A stretch of 64,000 nt of DNA from Gordonia effusa NBRC 100432 (GCF_000241305.1 NZ_BAEH01000091.1:1-64000); one strand, 5' to 3'. Positions 20,284 through 28,905 are shown, numbered from the stretch's first letter. Notes: generated by a model not told the origin, from the sequence alone. Translations and numbers: made by a program.

Positions 20284-20873
20284 TGGCGACGACGCGAAAG
20301 GTGCGCAGTACCGCGACGCCCGAAGACCAGGAGGCATCGATCCTCTCGGCGGCGGCCGCGGAATTCGCCGCGGTTGGTGTTCGTCGCGCGAATATGGACG
20401 AAGTTGCCGCCAACGCCGGTGTTAGTCGATCGACGCTGTATCGCCGTTTTCCCAACAAAGACAATCTGCTCATCGCTGTCGCCACTCAGATATACGAAGT
20501 TGGTATGAAACAGTTGGAGGAAGCGGTCGAGGGACTCTCCGCGCAAGACGCGCTTATCGAGGCGTTTGCCGTTGGCGCGCAAATGATTTCCGAGGATCCG
20601 CTGCTCAATCGTATGGTGCTCGAAGACTATGAGGTGCGCAGCGTAACCGCGTCGATGAATGCCCTTTTCATCGACATGGTCACCGCGCGCGTCGCCGAGA
20701 CATTGCGCGGAGCCGGCGCCACCATGCCCGACGCCGACCTGACTCAGGCTGTGGAACTTCATGTGCGCCTGGTCATTTCCTATCTCGAGATCCCGGGGTC
20801 CGACGAGGAAGCTCGAACCCCCGACGGAGCACGGGCGCTGGCCTCGAAGTTCCTCGCCCCAATGATTTGGTAA
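20283..20873 (+). CDS. TetR-family regulator
   Basis: 196 residues. The N-terminal helix-turn-helix reads ASILSAAAAEFAAVGVRRANMDEVAANAGVSRSTLYRRFPNKDNLL, followed by a helical ligand-binding domain ending in a short loop-rich tail. ATG at 20283 overlaps the P450 stop. Co-transcription with P450 and SDR suggests autoregulation through the TTTGGAACA-type repeats upstream of 18946 and at 17800. Confidence 0.92.
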   Translation: MATTRKVRSTATPEDQEASILSAAAAEFAAVGVRRANMDEVAANAGVSRSTLYRRFPNKDNLLIAVATQIYEVGMKQLEEAVEGLSAQDALIEAFAVGAQMISEDPLLNRMVLEDYEVRSVTASMNALFIDMVTARVAETLRGAGATMPDADLTQAVELHVRLVISYLEIPGSDEEARTPDGARALASKFLAPMIW

Positions 20874-20897
20874 TCCTCATCCACACAGGAGTTTTCA

Positions 20898-21779
20898 ATG
20901 GCATTGCGTGACTTTCCTCGATCCTTGGCGCCCGCGGCGCGTGCTGACGCGCGGCTACAGAAGGTGCGAGAAGCGCTGGGCGGCAAGGTTATCGCTGTCA
21001 CCGGCGGTGCCCGCGGAATTGGTTTCGAGACCGCGACCCAACTGTTGGCCGCGGGCGCGAAGGTCGCGATCGGTGACGTCGACGAAGAGGCAGTTGGTAA
21101 GGCAGCGGCCGATCTTGGCGTCGAAGGGCTGCATCTCGACGTGACCGATCCGGCGTCGTTCGAGAAGTTTCTCGATGGCGTGGAGAAGGCGCACGGACCG
21201 GTCGACGTGTTGATCAACAATGCCGGGATCATGCCGGTCGGGCCGTTTCTGCAATACAGCGAGGCGCTAATTCGGCGTACCTTCGACATCGACACGCTCG
21301 GCGTGATCTTCGGGGCACAAGCCGCCGGACGCCGGATGTCGCCGCGCGGCACTGGTCAAATCCTCAATATCTCGTCGGTTGCCGGACGCTTGCCAATGCC
21401 GGGTCTGTCGATCTACAACGCGGCGAAGGCGGCCGTCATCGAACTCACCGAGGCGCTCGACGCCGAATTGTCGCCGTCGGGTGTGCGGGTCAGCACCGTG
21501 ATGCCAACCTTCACCAACACCGGATTGATCACCGGACTGGCAACCAACAAGTTCATCGCGACTGTCGAGCCGAAAGATGTTGCGGCGCAGGTATTGTGGA
21601 CGATCGCAAAACCCAAGGTACGCGCGGCCGCACCGCGATCGATGGCGTGGGTGCACGCGAATACTCTGACGCCGCAACCGGTTAAGCGGGCCGTGCGTCG
21701 AATGACCAAGCTCGACACCATCTTCCTCAGCTACGACGAAGCGGCACGCGGGGAGTACTCCAAGCGGATCGGGCAGTAG
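20898..21779 (+). CDS. Short-chain dehydrogenase/reductase
   Basis: 293 residues, classical SDR: TGGARGIGFETA nucleotide-binding motif, IGDVDEEA, NNAGIMPVG, a catalytic Ser in ISSVAG and YNAAKAAV (Tyr/Lys). It lacks the ARGQGRNHA signature of mycofactocin-dependent SDRs, so NAD(P)H should exchange freely. The C-terminal extension beyond the Rossmann core resembles SDRs of mycobacterial lipid metabolism. Shine-Dalgarno AGGAG precedes the ATG. Third gene of the P450 operon. Confidence 0.93.
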   Translation: MALRDFPRSLAPAARADARLQKVREALGGKVIAVTGGARGIGFETATQLLAAGAKVAIGDVDEEAVGKAAADLGVEGLHLDVTDPASFEKFLDGVEKAHGPVDVLINNAGIMPVGPFLQYSEALIRRTFDIDTLGVIFGAQAAGRRMSPRGTGQILNISSVAGRLPMPGLSIYNAAKAAVIELTEALDAELSPSGVRVSTVMPTFTNTGLITGLATNKFIATVEPKDVAAQVLWTIAKPKVRAAAPRSMAWVHANTLTPQPVKRAVRRMTKLDTIFLSYDEAARGEYSKRIGQ

Positions 21780-21967
21780 CCGCGGCGCGCGACTCGGCGG
21801 GTGATAACGACTGCGCAGCGTTTGCACACGTCAGCGCAGTAGAAGACCTTCAACAGTTTGACTGCCGTGCCGACCATAGGACGTAGCCGAATGTATGTAG
21901 GTATTGTGCCCGCGTTGGGCCAATTCGCGGTGTCGGGCACACTCTATGGTGGCGGACCTCTCTACAC

Positions 21968-21981
21968 TAGAACGTGTTCTA
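21968..21981. promoter_or_regulatory. KstR-type operator upstream of the Mce-associated operon
   Basis: TAGAACGTGTTCTA fits the published KstR consensus TnnAACnnGTTnnA at every fixed position, and flanking bases extend the arms to 8 bp (ACTAGAAC / GTTCTAGT). It lies 36 bp before the start at 22018, in promoter position. Confidence 0.8.
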
Positions 21982-22017
21982 GTTTGCCTGTAGGGTGGTC
22001 GCACCAGAAAGAGGGAT

Positions 22018-22599
22018 ATGACCGACGACCGTGCACTGCTCGCCGCCTATCGTTCGGCGCGCGCCGACCAGGCGCGTGCTTCGTCGGCCGTCTTCGACGC
22101 CGAGGTTCTCGCCGGTCGTCGCCGGCCGCTTTGGCACTGGCCCCTTCGAGTCGTGACATTCGTTGTGGTGGTGGCGCTGGCGTTCGCCGTCGTCGGCCTC
22201 ATCGAATGGCGACGTTCCGACCACAGCTACACCGACGCCGACTACATCGGTGCCGTCACAAAACGTATCGAACTGCTGCTCAGTCCCGACTATCGCCGGC
22301 CCGAACAGGTCAAGCGCGTCCTGGCGGGAGCCACCGGCACGTTCTACGACGAGTTCGCTCAATCAGCCGATGCGTATACGACTTTTGTTAGCAAAGCGGG
22401 AACGGTGTCTACTGGTCGAGTCACCGGCGCCGGGGTTTCCCGCCGAATCGGCGATGACGCTGAAATACTGGTTGCGGCAACGGCGGACCTGGCCGCCCAA
22501 GCAGACCGCCCGGCATCGTCGCGTGAGTTCCGCCTGCGCACCGTCGTCACACCCGAAGATGGCGTCCTCAAACTCTCGATGGTGCAGTACCTGCCATGA
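22018..22599 (+). CDS. Mce-associated membrane protein, first of four
   Basis: 193 residues. A cytoplasmic N-terminus rich in Arg/Ala (LLAAYRSARADQARASSAVFDAEVLAGRRR) precedes one transmembrane helix (about 42-61) and an extracytoplasmic domain of about 130 residues ending in VLKLSMVQYLP. This layout is that of Mce-associated (Mas/Omam-type) proteins that stabilise Mce lipid importers. It overlaps the next gene by 4 bp (ATGA). No mce or yrbE genes are in the window. Confidence 0.75.
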   Translation: MTDDRALLAAYRSARADQARASSAVFDAEVLAGRRRPLWHWPLRVVTFVVVVALAFAVVGLIEWRRSDHSYTDADYIGAVTKRIELLLSPDYRRPEQVKRVLAGATGTFYDEFAQSADAYTTFVSKAGTVSTGRVTGAGVSRRIGDDAEILVAATADLAAQADRPASSREFRLRTVVTPEDGVLKLSMVQYLP

Positions 22600-23138
22600 C
22601 CGCCGACTCCGATCAAACAAGAGCCGACGCGACAACCGGCTCTGCGCGAGCCGACGCGGCAGCTGCGATCTCGGACCGCCGTCGGGCAGCGCTGCTCGGT
22701 GCGCTGGCGGTAGTCGTCATGGTTCTTGTCGGACTCGTCACGTGGCAGTGGACGCGGTTGTCCGACGAAAACGCGATCGAGGACGCCCGATCTCAACTGC
22801 GGGCACAGGCTGGAACCATTGTGGCGCAGGTACTCTCGCGCGGAACCTATTGGGACGCCGACCGCATCCGGGCCCGAGGGCTGGTCACTGACGCCTACGC
22901 GCGACGTAACGAACTCGACAAAAAGGGCCCCGGCCTGGTTACCGACTACGCAACTCATTGGAAGCCGACGACGGTGGCGATTGTCGACGCTGATGCGACG
23001 TCGGGAACCGTGCTTATCGACGGAAACTCGATCAGAGTCATCCAGGCCGCTCCGTCGCCGACACCCCAAACGCTGTCGGTGCAGTTCGTTTCGATCGATG
23101 GTCGCTGGCTGGTTGATCAGATCGACGTGGTGCGTTGA
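22596..23138 (+). CDS. Mce-associated membrane protein, second of four
   Basis: 180 residues with the same plan: Asp/Arg/Ala-rich N-terminus, one membrane helix (ALLGALAVVVMVLVGLVTW) and an extracytoplasmic domain ending VSIDGRWLVDQIDVVR, like the NTF2-type folds of Mce-associated proteins. ATG overlaps the upstream stop; the stop overlaps the next start (TGATG). Translational coupling suggests a fixed-ratio complex. Confidence 0.72.
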   Translation: MTADSDQTRADATTGSARADAAAAISDRRRAALLGALAVVVMVLVGLVTWQWTRLSDENAIEDARSQLRAQAGTIVAQVLSRGTYWDADRIRARGLVTDAYARRNELDKKGPGLVTDYATHWKPTTVAIVDADATSGTVLIDGNSIRVIQAAPSPTPQTLSVQFVSIDGRWLVDQIDVVR

Positions 23139-23758
23139 TGACAACTGGCCCCGACGACTCGCAGCGACTGGTAGTCGCTCGTGCCGAACTGGTTAAGTCC
23201 ACGCGTGCAACGCGATTGGCGGCTATCGCTGCTCGTGACGCTTTTCGGCGCCGGGCGCGGCGCCGTCGTCGACAACTCACCATCGCGATCGTTACCACTG
23301 TGATTGTCGCGCTCTCGCTGGCGATCATGTTGGTAGTCATACCTTTTCGGGTTACCGCCGCGCGCGACGCCGGCCAGCGTGACGATGCTGTACTGACCGC
23401 CGCGACGTCGGCGATAACCACGATGCTCAGTGCTGACCCGAAACACGCTGAGCAATACGCGGATTCGGTCATCGCGGTCAGTACCGCAGGTCAACGGGAT
23501 CGACTACGTGCCGGCCGACAAGAGCTGATCGGTGAGATTGCCGGGCAGGAGGCGGTCAGCACTGGAGTCGTGCTGTCGGCGGGTCTCATCACTGATCCGT
23601 CAGATACCACCGACGCCACCGCTGAGGTGCTGCTTGTCGCCGAGGCCACCAATCCCGCACTGATCGGCGGAGACCCCAAGCAGAAGCGAATGCCCATAGC
23701 GGTCACCATGCGCTCCGATGGCGGGACGTGGAAAATCGCGAAAGCGGGACTGCGATGA
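23138..23758 (+). CDS. Mce-associated membrane protein, third of four
   Basis: 206 residues. A long basic segment ([10 protein letters not shown]) precedes one membrane helix (LTIAIVTTVIVALSLAIMLVVIPF), followed by an extracytoplasmic domain with TAEVLLVAEATN and the terminal strand GGTWKIAKAGLR. ATG at 23138 overlaps the upstream stop and its own stop overlaps the next ATG. Family placement is by architecture and neighbourhood rather than strong motifs. Confidence 0.72.
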   Translation: MTTGPDDSQRLVVARAELVKSTRATRLAAIAARDAFRRRARRRRRQLTIAIVTTVIVALSLAIMLVVIPFRVTAARDAGQRDDAVLTAATSAITTMLSADPKHAEQYADSVIAVSTAGQRDRLRAGRQELIGEIAGQEAVSTGVVLSAGLITDPSDTTDATAEVLLVAEATNPALIGGDPKQKRMPIAVTMRSDGGTWKIAKAGLR

Positions 23759-24279
23759 GCGCGATCTATCGTTCACGTCTCGTGGCGGTGCTGGCCGCGG
23801 CTGCGATAGCGCTAGCCGTCGTCGGATTCGCGGGACTGGTTGCGGCACACCGGAATGACGTCAATCATCCGACCACTGACGAACGCACGACGGTCCAGCA
23901 GGCCGCCGCGGACGCGGTGGCCGCCCTAATGACATTCTCTCCAGCCGACGACCCACCTCGCCGGGAGGTGGTGGCGAAACTTACCGGGCGTATGGCAGCC
24001 GAATACCGCACGCAGGGACCGGATCTCATCCTGCCCAACGCTGTCGAGTCGCGAACCTCCATGTCCGCCAAGGTCATTGGGGCAGCGGTCAATTCCTACT
24101 CGACCGACGAAGCTCGCGTACTTGTATTCGTCGACCAACAGGTCGACGTGCCCGGTCTAACGCGAGACAATCCCGGTGGAGAACGAGTGACGGCGTCGCG
24201 ATGGGCAGTGATGCACCGGCACGACGGTGTGTGGTTGCTCAAAGACCTGACGCTCGTCGACGCGAGCGGTGATTCATGA
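23755..24279 (+). CDS. Mce-associated membrane protein, fourth of four
   Basis: 174 residues, with an N-terminal membrane helix or uncleaved signal (VAVLAAAAIALAVVGFAGLVAA) and an extracytoplasmic domain ending DGVWLLKDLTLVDASGDS. It has the shortest cytoplasmic part of the four. The ATG overlaps the preceding stop. It ends the operon; a long palindrome follows directly. Confidence 0.7.
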   Translation: MSAIYRSRLVAVLAAAAIALAVVGFAGLVAAHRNDVNHPTTDERTTVQQAAADAVAALMTFSPADDPPRREVVAKLTGRMAAEYRTQGPDLILPNAVESRTSMSAKVIGAAVNSYSTDEARVLVFVDQQVDVPGLTRDNPGGERVTASRWAVMHRHDGVWLLKDLTLVDASGDS

Positions 24280-24286
24280 CCGGCGT

Positions 24287-24353
24287 GAAAACCGCACGCG
24301 CAGCCCTGTCCGGGGGCGTATTGCCCTCGGCGACGTCGCTACGTGCGGTTTTC
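24287..24353. repeat. Long palindrome, GGGC-TATT-GCCC core
   Basis: Perfect 12-bp arms GAAAACCGCACG (24287-24298) and CGTGCGGTTTTC (24342-24353) enclose GGGGCGTATTGCCCT. It lies between the Mce-associated operon and the ferredoxin reductase gene. The core resembles the palindromes at 6622, 33784 and 51567 although the arms differ. Confidence 0.8.
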
Positions 24354-24394
24354 GGCGGGAGACAGGCCAATAACAACGAGACAAGGGATAGTTT

Positions 24395-25588
24395 GTGAGC
24401 GAAGCGGGCGTAGTCATTGTCGGGGCCGGACTCGGCGGTATCCGAGTGGCCGAGAATCTGCGATCTGGCGGGTATACCGAACCAATCACTCTCATCGGCG
24501 ACGAGATTCACCCGCCGTATGACCGTCCGCCGCTGTCGAAGTCGGTACTGCTGGGCAATGACGAGCGCGTCGACCTGAAGCCGGCGGAATTCTTCGCCGA
24601 GTCCACCGTTACCTTGCGCACCGGCCAGCCCGTAACCGCGGTATCGCCCACCGAGCACACCGTCACAATTGGCTCCGGTGACGCCGCGCAGACATTGGGC
24701 TATGACAGCTTGGTGCTCGCGACCGGCCTGCGGCCACGGCTCTTCCCTGGAGCGCCGGCGAAGGGCGTACATGTCATTCGTACTGTCGATGACGCGCTGG
24801 CGTTGCGCGCCGAGTCGGAATCGGCGCGCAACGCGGTAGTCATCGGTGCCGGCTTCATTGGTTGCGAGGCTGCCGCGAGCCTGCGTGCGCGTGGTTTGAC
24901 GGTGACCTTGATCGAGCCCGCGCCGACCCCCCTGGCTGCAGCGCTCGGCGAGACGATCGGCAATTTGGTTACCAGGTTGCATGTGGCCAACGGCGTCGAT
25001 GTGCGCAGCGGAGTTGGTGTGGATGCCCTTGTCGCACAGGGGGATCAGGTGTCGTCGGTTCGGCTGTCCGACGGCAGTGACGTGCCTGCCGACCTTGTTG
25101 TTGTCGGTATCGGCTCCACGCCGGTCGTCGAATTTCTGGCTGGTTCGGGCATTGGGTTGGCGGCACGTGAGAGCGGTGGCGGAGTCGCGTGCGACGAGGT
25201 CGGACATACCAGCATCGACGATGTATACGCCGTCGGAGATGTCGCGAATTGGCGTAATTCCGATGGTGTTCCGGTGCGGGTGGAGCATTGGAATCACACC
25301 GTCGAACAGGCCGCCATCGTCGCCGGACAGATTCTCGGGAGCACCGCCGACGTCGCGGTCACGGTGCCGTATTTCTGGAGCGACCAGTATGACGTCAAGG
25401 TGCAGGTCCTTGGCTGGCCGAAGGCGACTGACGACGTACACATCGTCGTTGATGACGGAAAGAAATTCGTCGCCTACTTCAGCCGCGACGGCCTGCTGAC
25501 GGCGGTGGCCGGCGGTGGAAAGGCCGGTGCGGTAATGAAAATGAGGGCCAAGCTGCTCGCCGCGACACCGATCGCGGATCTGCTATGA
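24395..25588 (+). CDS. NAD(P)H:ferredoxin/rhodocoxin-type reductase
   Basis: 397 residues, GTG start. FAD-binding GAGLGGIRVAENLRSGGY at the N-terminus, an NAD-binding GAGFIGCEAAASLRARG in the middle, and YAVGDVANW near the C-terminus identify an oxygenase-coupled FAD reductase that passes electrons to a 2Fe-2S ferredoxin for P450s or dioxygenases. No ferredoxin gene is adjacent; the P450 at 18946 is a possible client. Mycobacteria carry a ferredoxin reductase gene in the same str-mft interval, consistent with conserved synteny. Confidence 0.92.
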   Translation: MSEAGVVIVGAGLGGIRVAENLRSGGYTEPITLIGDEIHPPYDRPPLSKSVLLGNDERVDLKPAEFFAESTVTLRTGQPVTAVSPTEHTVTIGSGDAAQTLGYDSLVLATGLRPRLFPGAPAKGVHVIRTVDDALALRAESESARNAVVIGAGFIGCEAAASLRARGLTVTLIEPAPTPLAAALGETIGNLVTRLHVANGVDVRSGVGVDALVAQGDQVSSVRLSDGSDVPADLVVVGIGSTPVVEFLAGSGIGLAARESGGGVACDEVGHTSIDDVYAVGDVANWRNSDGVPVRVEHWNHTVEQAAIVAGQILGSTADVAVTVPYFWSDQYDVKVQVLGWPKATDDVHIVVDDGKKFVAYFSRDGLLTAVAGGGKAGAVMKMRAKLLAATPIADLL

Positions 25589-26307
25589 GCGCGGATCTGA
25601 GTGCGGCAGCGGTGCGAAATGCGTTGGCGGAGTTGGCCGATCCGCAGCGTGCGGTGTCGTCAGCCGGCTTCTTCAAGACGGGGCCGGGTCAATATGGTGA
25701 GGGCGATGAGTTCATCGGAATCTCAGTGCCCGCACAACGCAAGGTAGCCAAGCGTTTTCGTGGATTGGCCGCCGACCAGATCGATGTGCTGCTCGACAGT
25801 CCGATCCACGAGCATCGACTCACCGCGCTGATCATCATGCGGACGGAATACGAGAAGGCTGTCGTCGCGGATAAGCCGCCGTGGGTGCGACACTACCGGT
25901 CGGCGGTTGACCGAGGCCGGGTGAACAATTGGGACTTGGTGGACAGCTCGGCGAACATCCTCGGGGATTGGGCTCTGACACAAGGTGATTCGCAGCCGCT
26001 GCTCGACTATGCGGTACAGGAGCCGTTGTGGCGACGACGCGTGGGCATCGTGGGGACCTATGCGTATCTCACCGCGGGCGACGCCTCGGCGACCTTGGCT
26101 GTAGCGCCCATCGTCGTCGATGATCGTCGCGACCTGATTCAGAAAGCGCTTGGCTGGATGCTGCGGGAGATGGGGAAGAGGGTAGATCGGGAAACGCTGA
26201 CGGAGTATCTGGACGGCCACGCCGCCGAGTTGGGACGCACCGCGCTGAGTTATGCGACCGAGCATTTGCCTCCCGAGCAGCGCAAGGCATACCGCGCGAT
26301 GCGATAG
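25585..26307 (+). CDS. DNA alkylation repair protein (AlkD-like)
   Basis: 240 residues of HEAT-like helical repeats, as in AlkC/AlkD glycosylases that excise N3- and N7-alkyl purines. Recognisable features: FFKTGPGQYGEGDEFIGISVPAQRKVAKRF, NNWDLVDSSANILGDW with the catalytic-site Trp/Asp, and DLIQKALGWMLREMGKR. Overlaps the reductase gene by 4 bp (ATGA), so they are probably co-transcribed. Confidence 0.92.
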   Translation: MSADLSAAAVRNALAELADPQRAVSSAGFFKTGPGQYGEGDEFIGISVPAQRKVAKRFRGLAADQIDVLLDSPIHEHRLTALIIMRTEYEKAVVADKPPWVRHYRSAVDRGRVNNWDLVDSSANILGDWALTQGDSQPLLDYAVQEPLWRRRVGIVGTYAYLTAGDASATLAVAPIVVDDRRDLIQKALGWMLREMGKRVDRETLTEYLDGHAAELGRTALSYATEHLPPEQRKAYRAMR

Positions 26308-26311
26308 ACTA

Positions 26312-26380
26312 ATCCACCTCATTTACCCGGATTCACCTCGCTCAGCCGGCGAGGTGAATCCGGGTAGACGAGGTGGATTT
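26312..26380. repeat. 69-bp hairpin element, left copy
   Basis: Near-perfect palindrome with arms of about 30 bp (outer ends ATCCACCTC and GAGGTGGAT, inner CACCTCGC and GCGAGGTG) and a small loop. It begins 4 bp after the alkylation-repair stop codon. It differs from the copy at 27355-27423 at two positions only, both near the loop. Confidence 0.95.
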
Positions 26381-26431
26381 CTGAGGGGGGTGGTGTGGAA
26401 CCAAACAGTGCGCCTTTGCGTCCAATACGTC

Positions 26432-27400
26432 ATGACTTTCCTCGTGTCCCTTGATGACAATCACACCCGACGCGAACTGCTCGGGCTCGGGTTCACTGAC
26501 GATGTGATTGCCAGCGCGCTCGAGCGCGGAGACATTGACCGGATCGGACCTGGCCTTTACGGCCCGCCACCTGCTGTGTCTCTCTCCCGAGAGGAAAAAC
26601 ATCGCGAGCGTGTCGTCCTATGGGCGCGCAAGGTGAAGCCACGCGTGACTGCTCCGGGTGATCGAGCTCTTAGCGATGTCTCCGCAGCGGCAGCGTTTCG
26701 ACTTCCGTTGTGGGGCTTGCCAATACAGCGAGTGGAGATCCAAGACTTCACTCGTCCTCCGGGTACTCGACAAAGTGCTGTCGTGCGACTGACTACCGAT
26801 CAGCGACAGCCCGATTTGGTCGCTCTCGACGATGTCGTGTTGCCACTGACTACACCCGCCCGGACCGTCATCGACATCGCACGCCGTCACGCTCGCATCC
26901 CGGCGATAGCGCTGGGCGACGCCGCTCTGTTCCGAGGATTGTGCACCGTTGACGATCTGCATCATGAACTAGATCTTGCGCGGGGAATGACTGGCATCAA
27001 CCGTGCGCGTCTGGCCGTCGACCTGATGGATGGTCTGGCCGAATCGGTTCTGGAGACCCGGAGCCGTATCGAGATACTCGACCTCGGACTACCCAAACCT
27101 GTTCTCCAGCAACAAATCTATGACGAGGTTGAACGATTCGTCGCACGCGTCGACTTTTACTGGCCGGATCACCGGCTGATCGGCGAGGCAGACGGCGAGC
27201 TCAAATACGAGAACGATCCGACGGCCGCACGGCGAGAGAAGGCCAGAACAGATCGCCTACACGAGTTGGGGTTTCGAGTAGTGAGGTGGGGATGGGCAAC
27301 GGTTAACCGCCCCGACGAACTGCGCGAGCGGATCGAACGAATGATGGACCAGACATCCACCTCATTTACCCGGATTCACCTCGCTCAACCAGCGAGGTGA
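26432..27400 (+). CDS. AbiEi-like N-terminus with DUF559/Vsr-like nuclease C-terminus
   Basis: 322 residues from the ATG at 26432. The N-terminal region (NHTRRELLGLGFTDDVIASALERGDIDRIGPGLYG) resembles the winged-helix AbiEi antitoxin domain. The C-terminal region (VARVDFYWPDHRLIGEADGELKYEND ... KARTDRLHELGFRVVRWGW) has the D ... E-x-D-x-x-x-K spacing of PD-(D/E)XK / DUF559 nucleases related to Vsr. No toxin partner is adjacent. The last 15 codons, including the stop, are encoded by the downstream hairpin copy, and the gene is bracketed by both copies. Function is unknown; transfer is likely. Confidence 0.72.
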   Translation: MTFLVSLDDNHTRRELLGLGFTDDVIASALERGDIDRIGPGLYGPPPAVSLSREEKHRERVVLWARKVKPRVTAPGDRALSDVSAAAAFRLPLWGLPIQRVEIQDFTRPPGTRQSAVVRLTTDQRQPDLVALDDVVLPLTTPARTVIDIARRHARIPAIALGDAALFRGLCTVDDLHHELDLARGMTGINRARLAVDLMDGLAESVLETRSRIEILDLGLPKPVLQQQIYDEVERFVARVDFYWPDHRLIGEADGELKYENDPTAARREKARTDRLHELGFRVVRWGWATVNRPDELRERIERMMDQTSTSFTRIHLAQPAR

Positions 27401-27423
27401 ATCCGGGTAGACGAGGTGGATTT
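27355..27423. repeat. 69-bp hairpin element, right copy
   Basis: Same length and nearly the same sequence as the left copy. It overlaps the 3' end of the AbiEi/DUF559-like gene, and its right end reaches the stop codon of the convergent DoxX gene. It may double as a terminator. Confidence 0.95.
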
Positions 27424-27808
27424 AGCTGGCCTCGGCTTCGACCTTCGAGCCGCGGTAGACCTTGACCGCGGCCAATACCATCGGGATCTGCAGGGGCAGA
27501 CGCAGCCAGGCGATCGCCTTCATCCATGCCGGTTTGTCCTGCCATAGGCGGACCATGTTGATATTCGCCGGGAAGACCGCGATGAAAAGCGCCGCTGCGC
27601 CCGCCGCTGCTAAGCGTCGGGTACGGCGAAACAGCAGTCCGCCGCCGATAACTGCTTCGGCGACGCCGGAGGCGTAGGTCAACGTGCGTTTGTCGGCTGG
27701 GATCTCGTCGGGGATCAATGCGTCGAACGGTTTTGGCGCTGCGAAGTGCAGCACGCCCATGAAGATCAGCGGAAATGCCATGATTCGGGAGAGACGTTCG
27801 GTGCTCAC
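27422..27808 (-). CDS. DoxX-family membrane protein
   Basis: 128 residues, GTG start, four hydrophobic helices (IMAFPLIFMGVLHFAAP; a second around ASGVAEAVIGGGLLF; AAGAAALFIAVFPANINM; a C-terminal helix). DoxX proteins are small membrane proteins associated with redox or thiol stress; a mechanism is not established. It lies 17 bp downstream of the kshB-like gene and is probably co-transcribed. Confidence 0.85.
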   Translation of the reverse strand: MSTERLSRIMAFPLIFMGVLHFAAPKPFDALIPDEIPADKRTLTYASGVAEAVIGGGLLFRRTRRLAAAGAAALFIAVFPANINMVRLWQDKPAWMKAIAWLRLPLQIPMVLAAVKVYRGSKVEAEAS

Positions 27809-27825
27809 GGTGAGAGCCTACGTGA

Positions 27826-28884
27826 TCAGAACTCGATTTTGAGAGTGTCTGATGTGGGTCGAGCCTGGCAGCCGAGGATGTACCCGTCGGCGATGTCGTC
27901 GGGGTCGAGCGCGCCGGAGTTCTCCATGTCGACGCTGCCTTCGGTCAAAGTGCAAGCGCACGAACCGCATTCGCCTTCTTGGCAGGAGTATGGCGCGTCC
28001 AGTCCGGCGGCGAGCATGATGTCGATCAGCGTCCGTTTACGCGGCCACGACAATGTGTGCGTCTCACCGTCGAGTTCGACATCGACGCTGGCCGCGCCGG
28101 CCTGATCTTCCTCGGAGACCTCCTCGAGTTCGACCTCTTCGAAGGGGTCACCCGACAGCGAGTTGTACACCTCTGAGTGCACATTGTGATGGTCGAATTT
28201 GGCCTTGGCGGCTGCGGCGTGCACCGCGTCCATGAATGGCCCCGGGCCGCATACATACAGACTGTGCGTCTGGCTCAACGGTGCGAACAGGGTGGCCAGC
28301 GCCTTGGTTGACGGTAAGCCTTGCACGGATTCCAGCCAGTGGATGATGGTCAGTCGGCCGGGATGTGCGGCGTGTAACTCGCGTAGCTCGTCGGCAAAGA
28401 TGACGTCGTTCTCGCTCCGGTTGGCGTAGAAGAACGTGATCGGACCGGTGCCGTCCCGCAGCGCGGTTTTCAGGATCGACATCACCGGAGTGACGCCGGA
28501 GCCAGCCGCGATAAGCAGCAGCGGCAGATGGATATTGTGTGGCGTGAATACCCCGGACGGCGGCAACGCTTCGATCTGCGAACCCGCGGTTAGGTTGTCG
28601 CACACCCAGTTTGAGCCATACCCATCCGCGGTACGTTTGATCGTCACCTTGGGCAATTTGTCCGCGCCCGGCGATGACGACAGTGAGTAGCAGCGCGCGA
28701 CTGAGCCGGTTTGCTCGCTCGGAATCCGCAGTGTCAAGAACTGGCCGGGACGGTAGTCGACGAACTTTTCGGCATGGTCGGCCGGGACGTCAAAGACGAC
28801 CGATCGCGCATCAGCGGTCTCGTCGATGACATCGTTCACCGTCAAGATGACGCTGCGCGCGCTATGCGGAGTCAGGTCTGTCAT
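27826..28884 (-). CDS. kshB: 3-Ketosteroid 9-alpha-hydroxylase reductase component (KshB-like)
   Basis: 352 residues. Order: FAD-binding barrel with RCYSLSSSP, NAD-binding domain (LLIAAGSGVTPVMSILK, YVCGPGPFMDAV) and a C-terminal plant-type [2Fe-2S] domain with cysteines in PYSCQEGECGSCACT and GCQARP. This is the architecture of KshB/HsaB-type reductases feeding Rieske oxygenases such as KshA in sterol ring cleavage. The KstR-like box 22 bp upstream supports the sterol role over other class IA reductases. I use ATG 28884 rather than the GTG one codon earlier. kshA is not in the window. Confidence 0.83.
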   Translation of the reverse strand: MTDLTPHSARSVILTVNDVIDETADARSVVFDVPADHAEKFVDYRPGQFLTLRIPSEQTGSVARCYSLSSSPGADKLPKVTIKRTADGYGSNWVCDNLTAGSQIEALPPSGVFTPHNIHLPLLLIAAGSGVTPVMSILKTALRDGTGPITFFYANRSENDVIFADELRELHAAHPGRLTIIHWLESVQGLPSTKALATLFAPLSQTHSLYVCGPGPFMDAVHAAAAKAKFDHHNVHSEVYNSLSGDPFEEVELEEVSEEDQAGAASVDVELDGETHTLSWPRKRTLIDIMLAAGLDAPYSCQEGECGSCACTLTEGSVDMENSGALDPDDIADGYILGCQARPTSDTLKIEF

Positions 28885-28905
28885 CACACCGACTTTCTGG
28901 CAAAT

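Noticed and set aside
26312-26380. Ordinary rho-independent terminator for the alkylation-repair gene
   Set aside because: The hairpin is far longer than needed, lacks a T-tract, and has a near-identical copy on the other side of the next gene.
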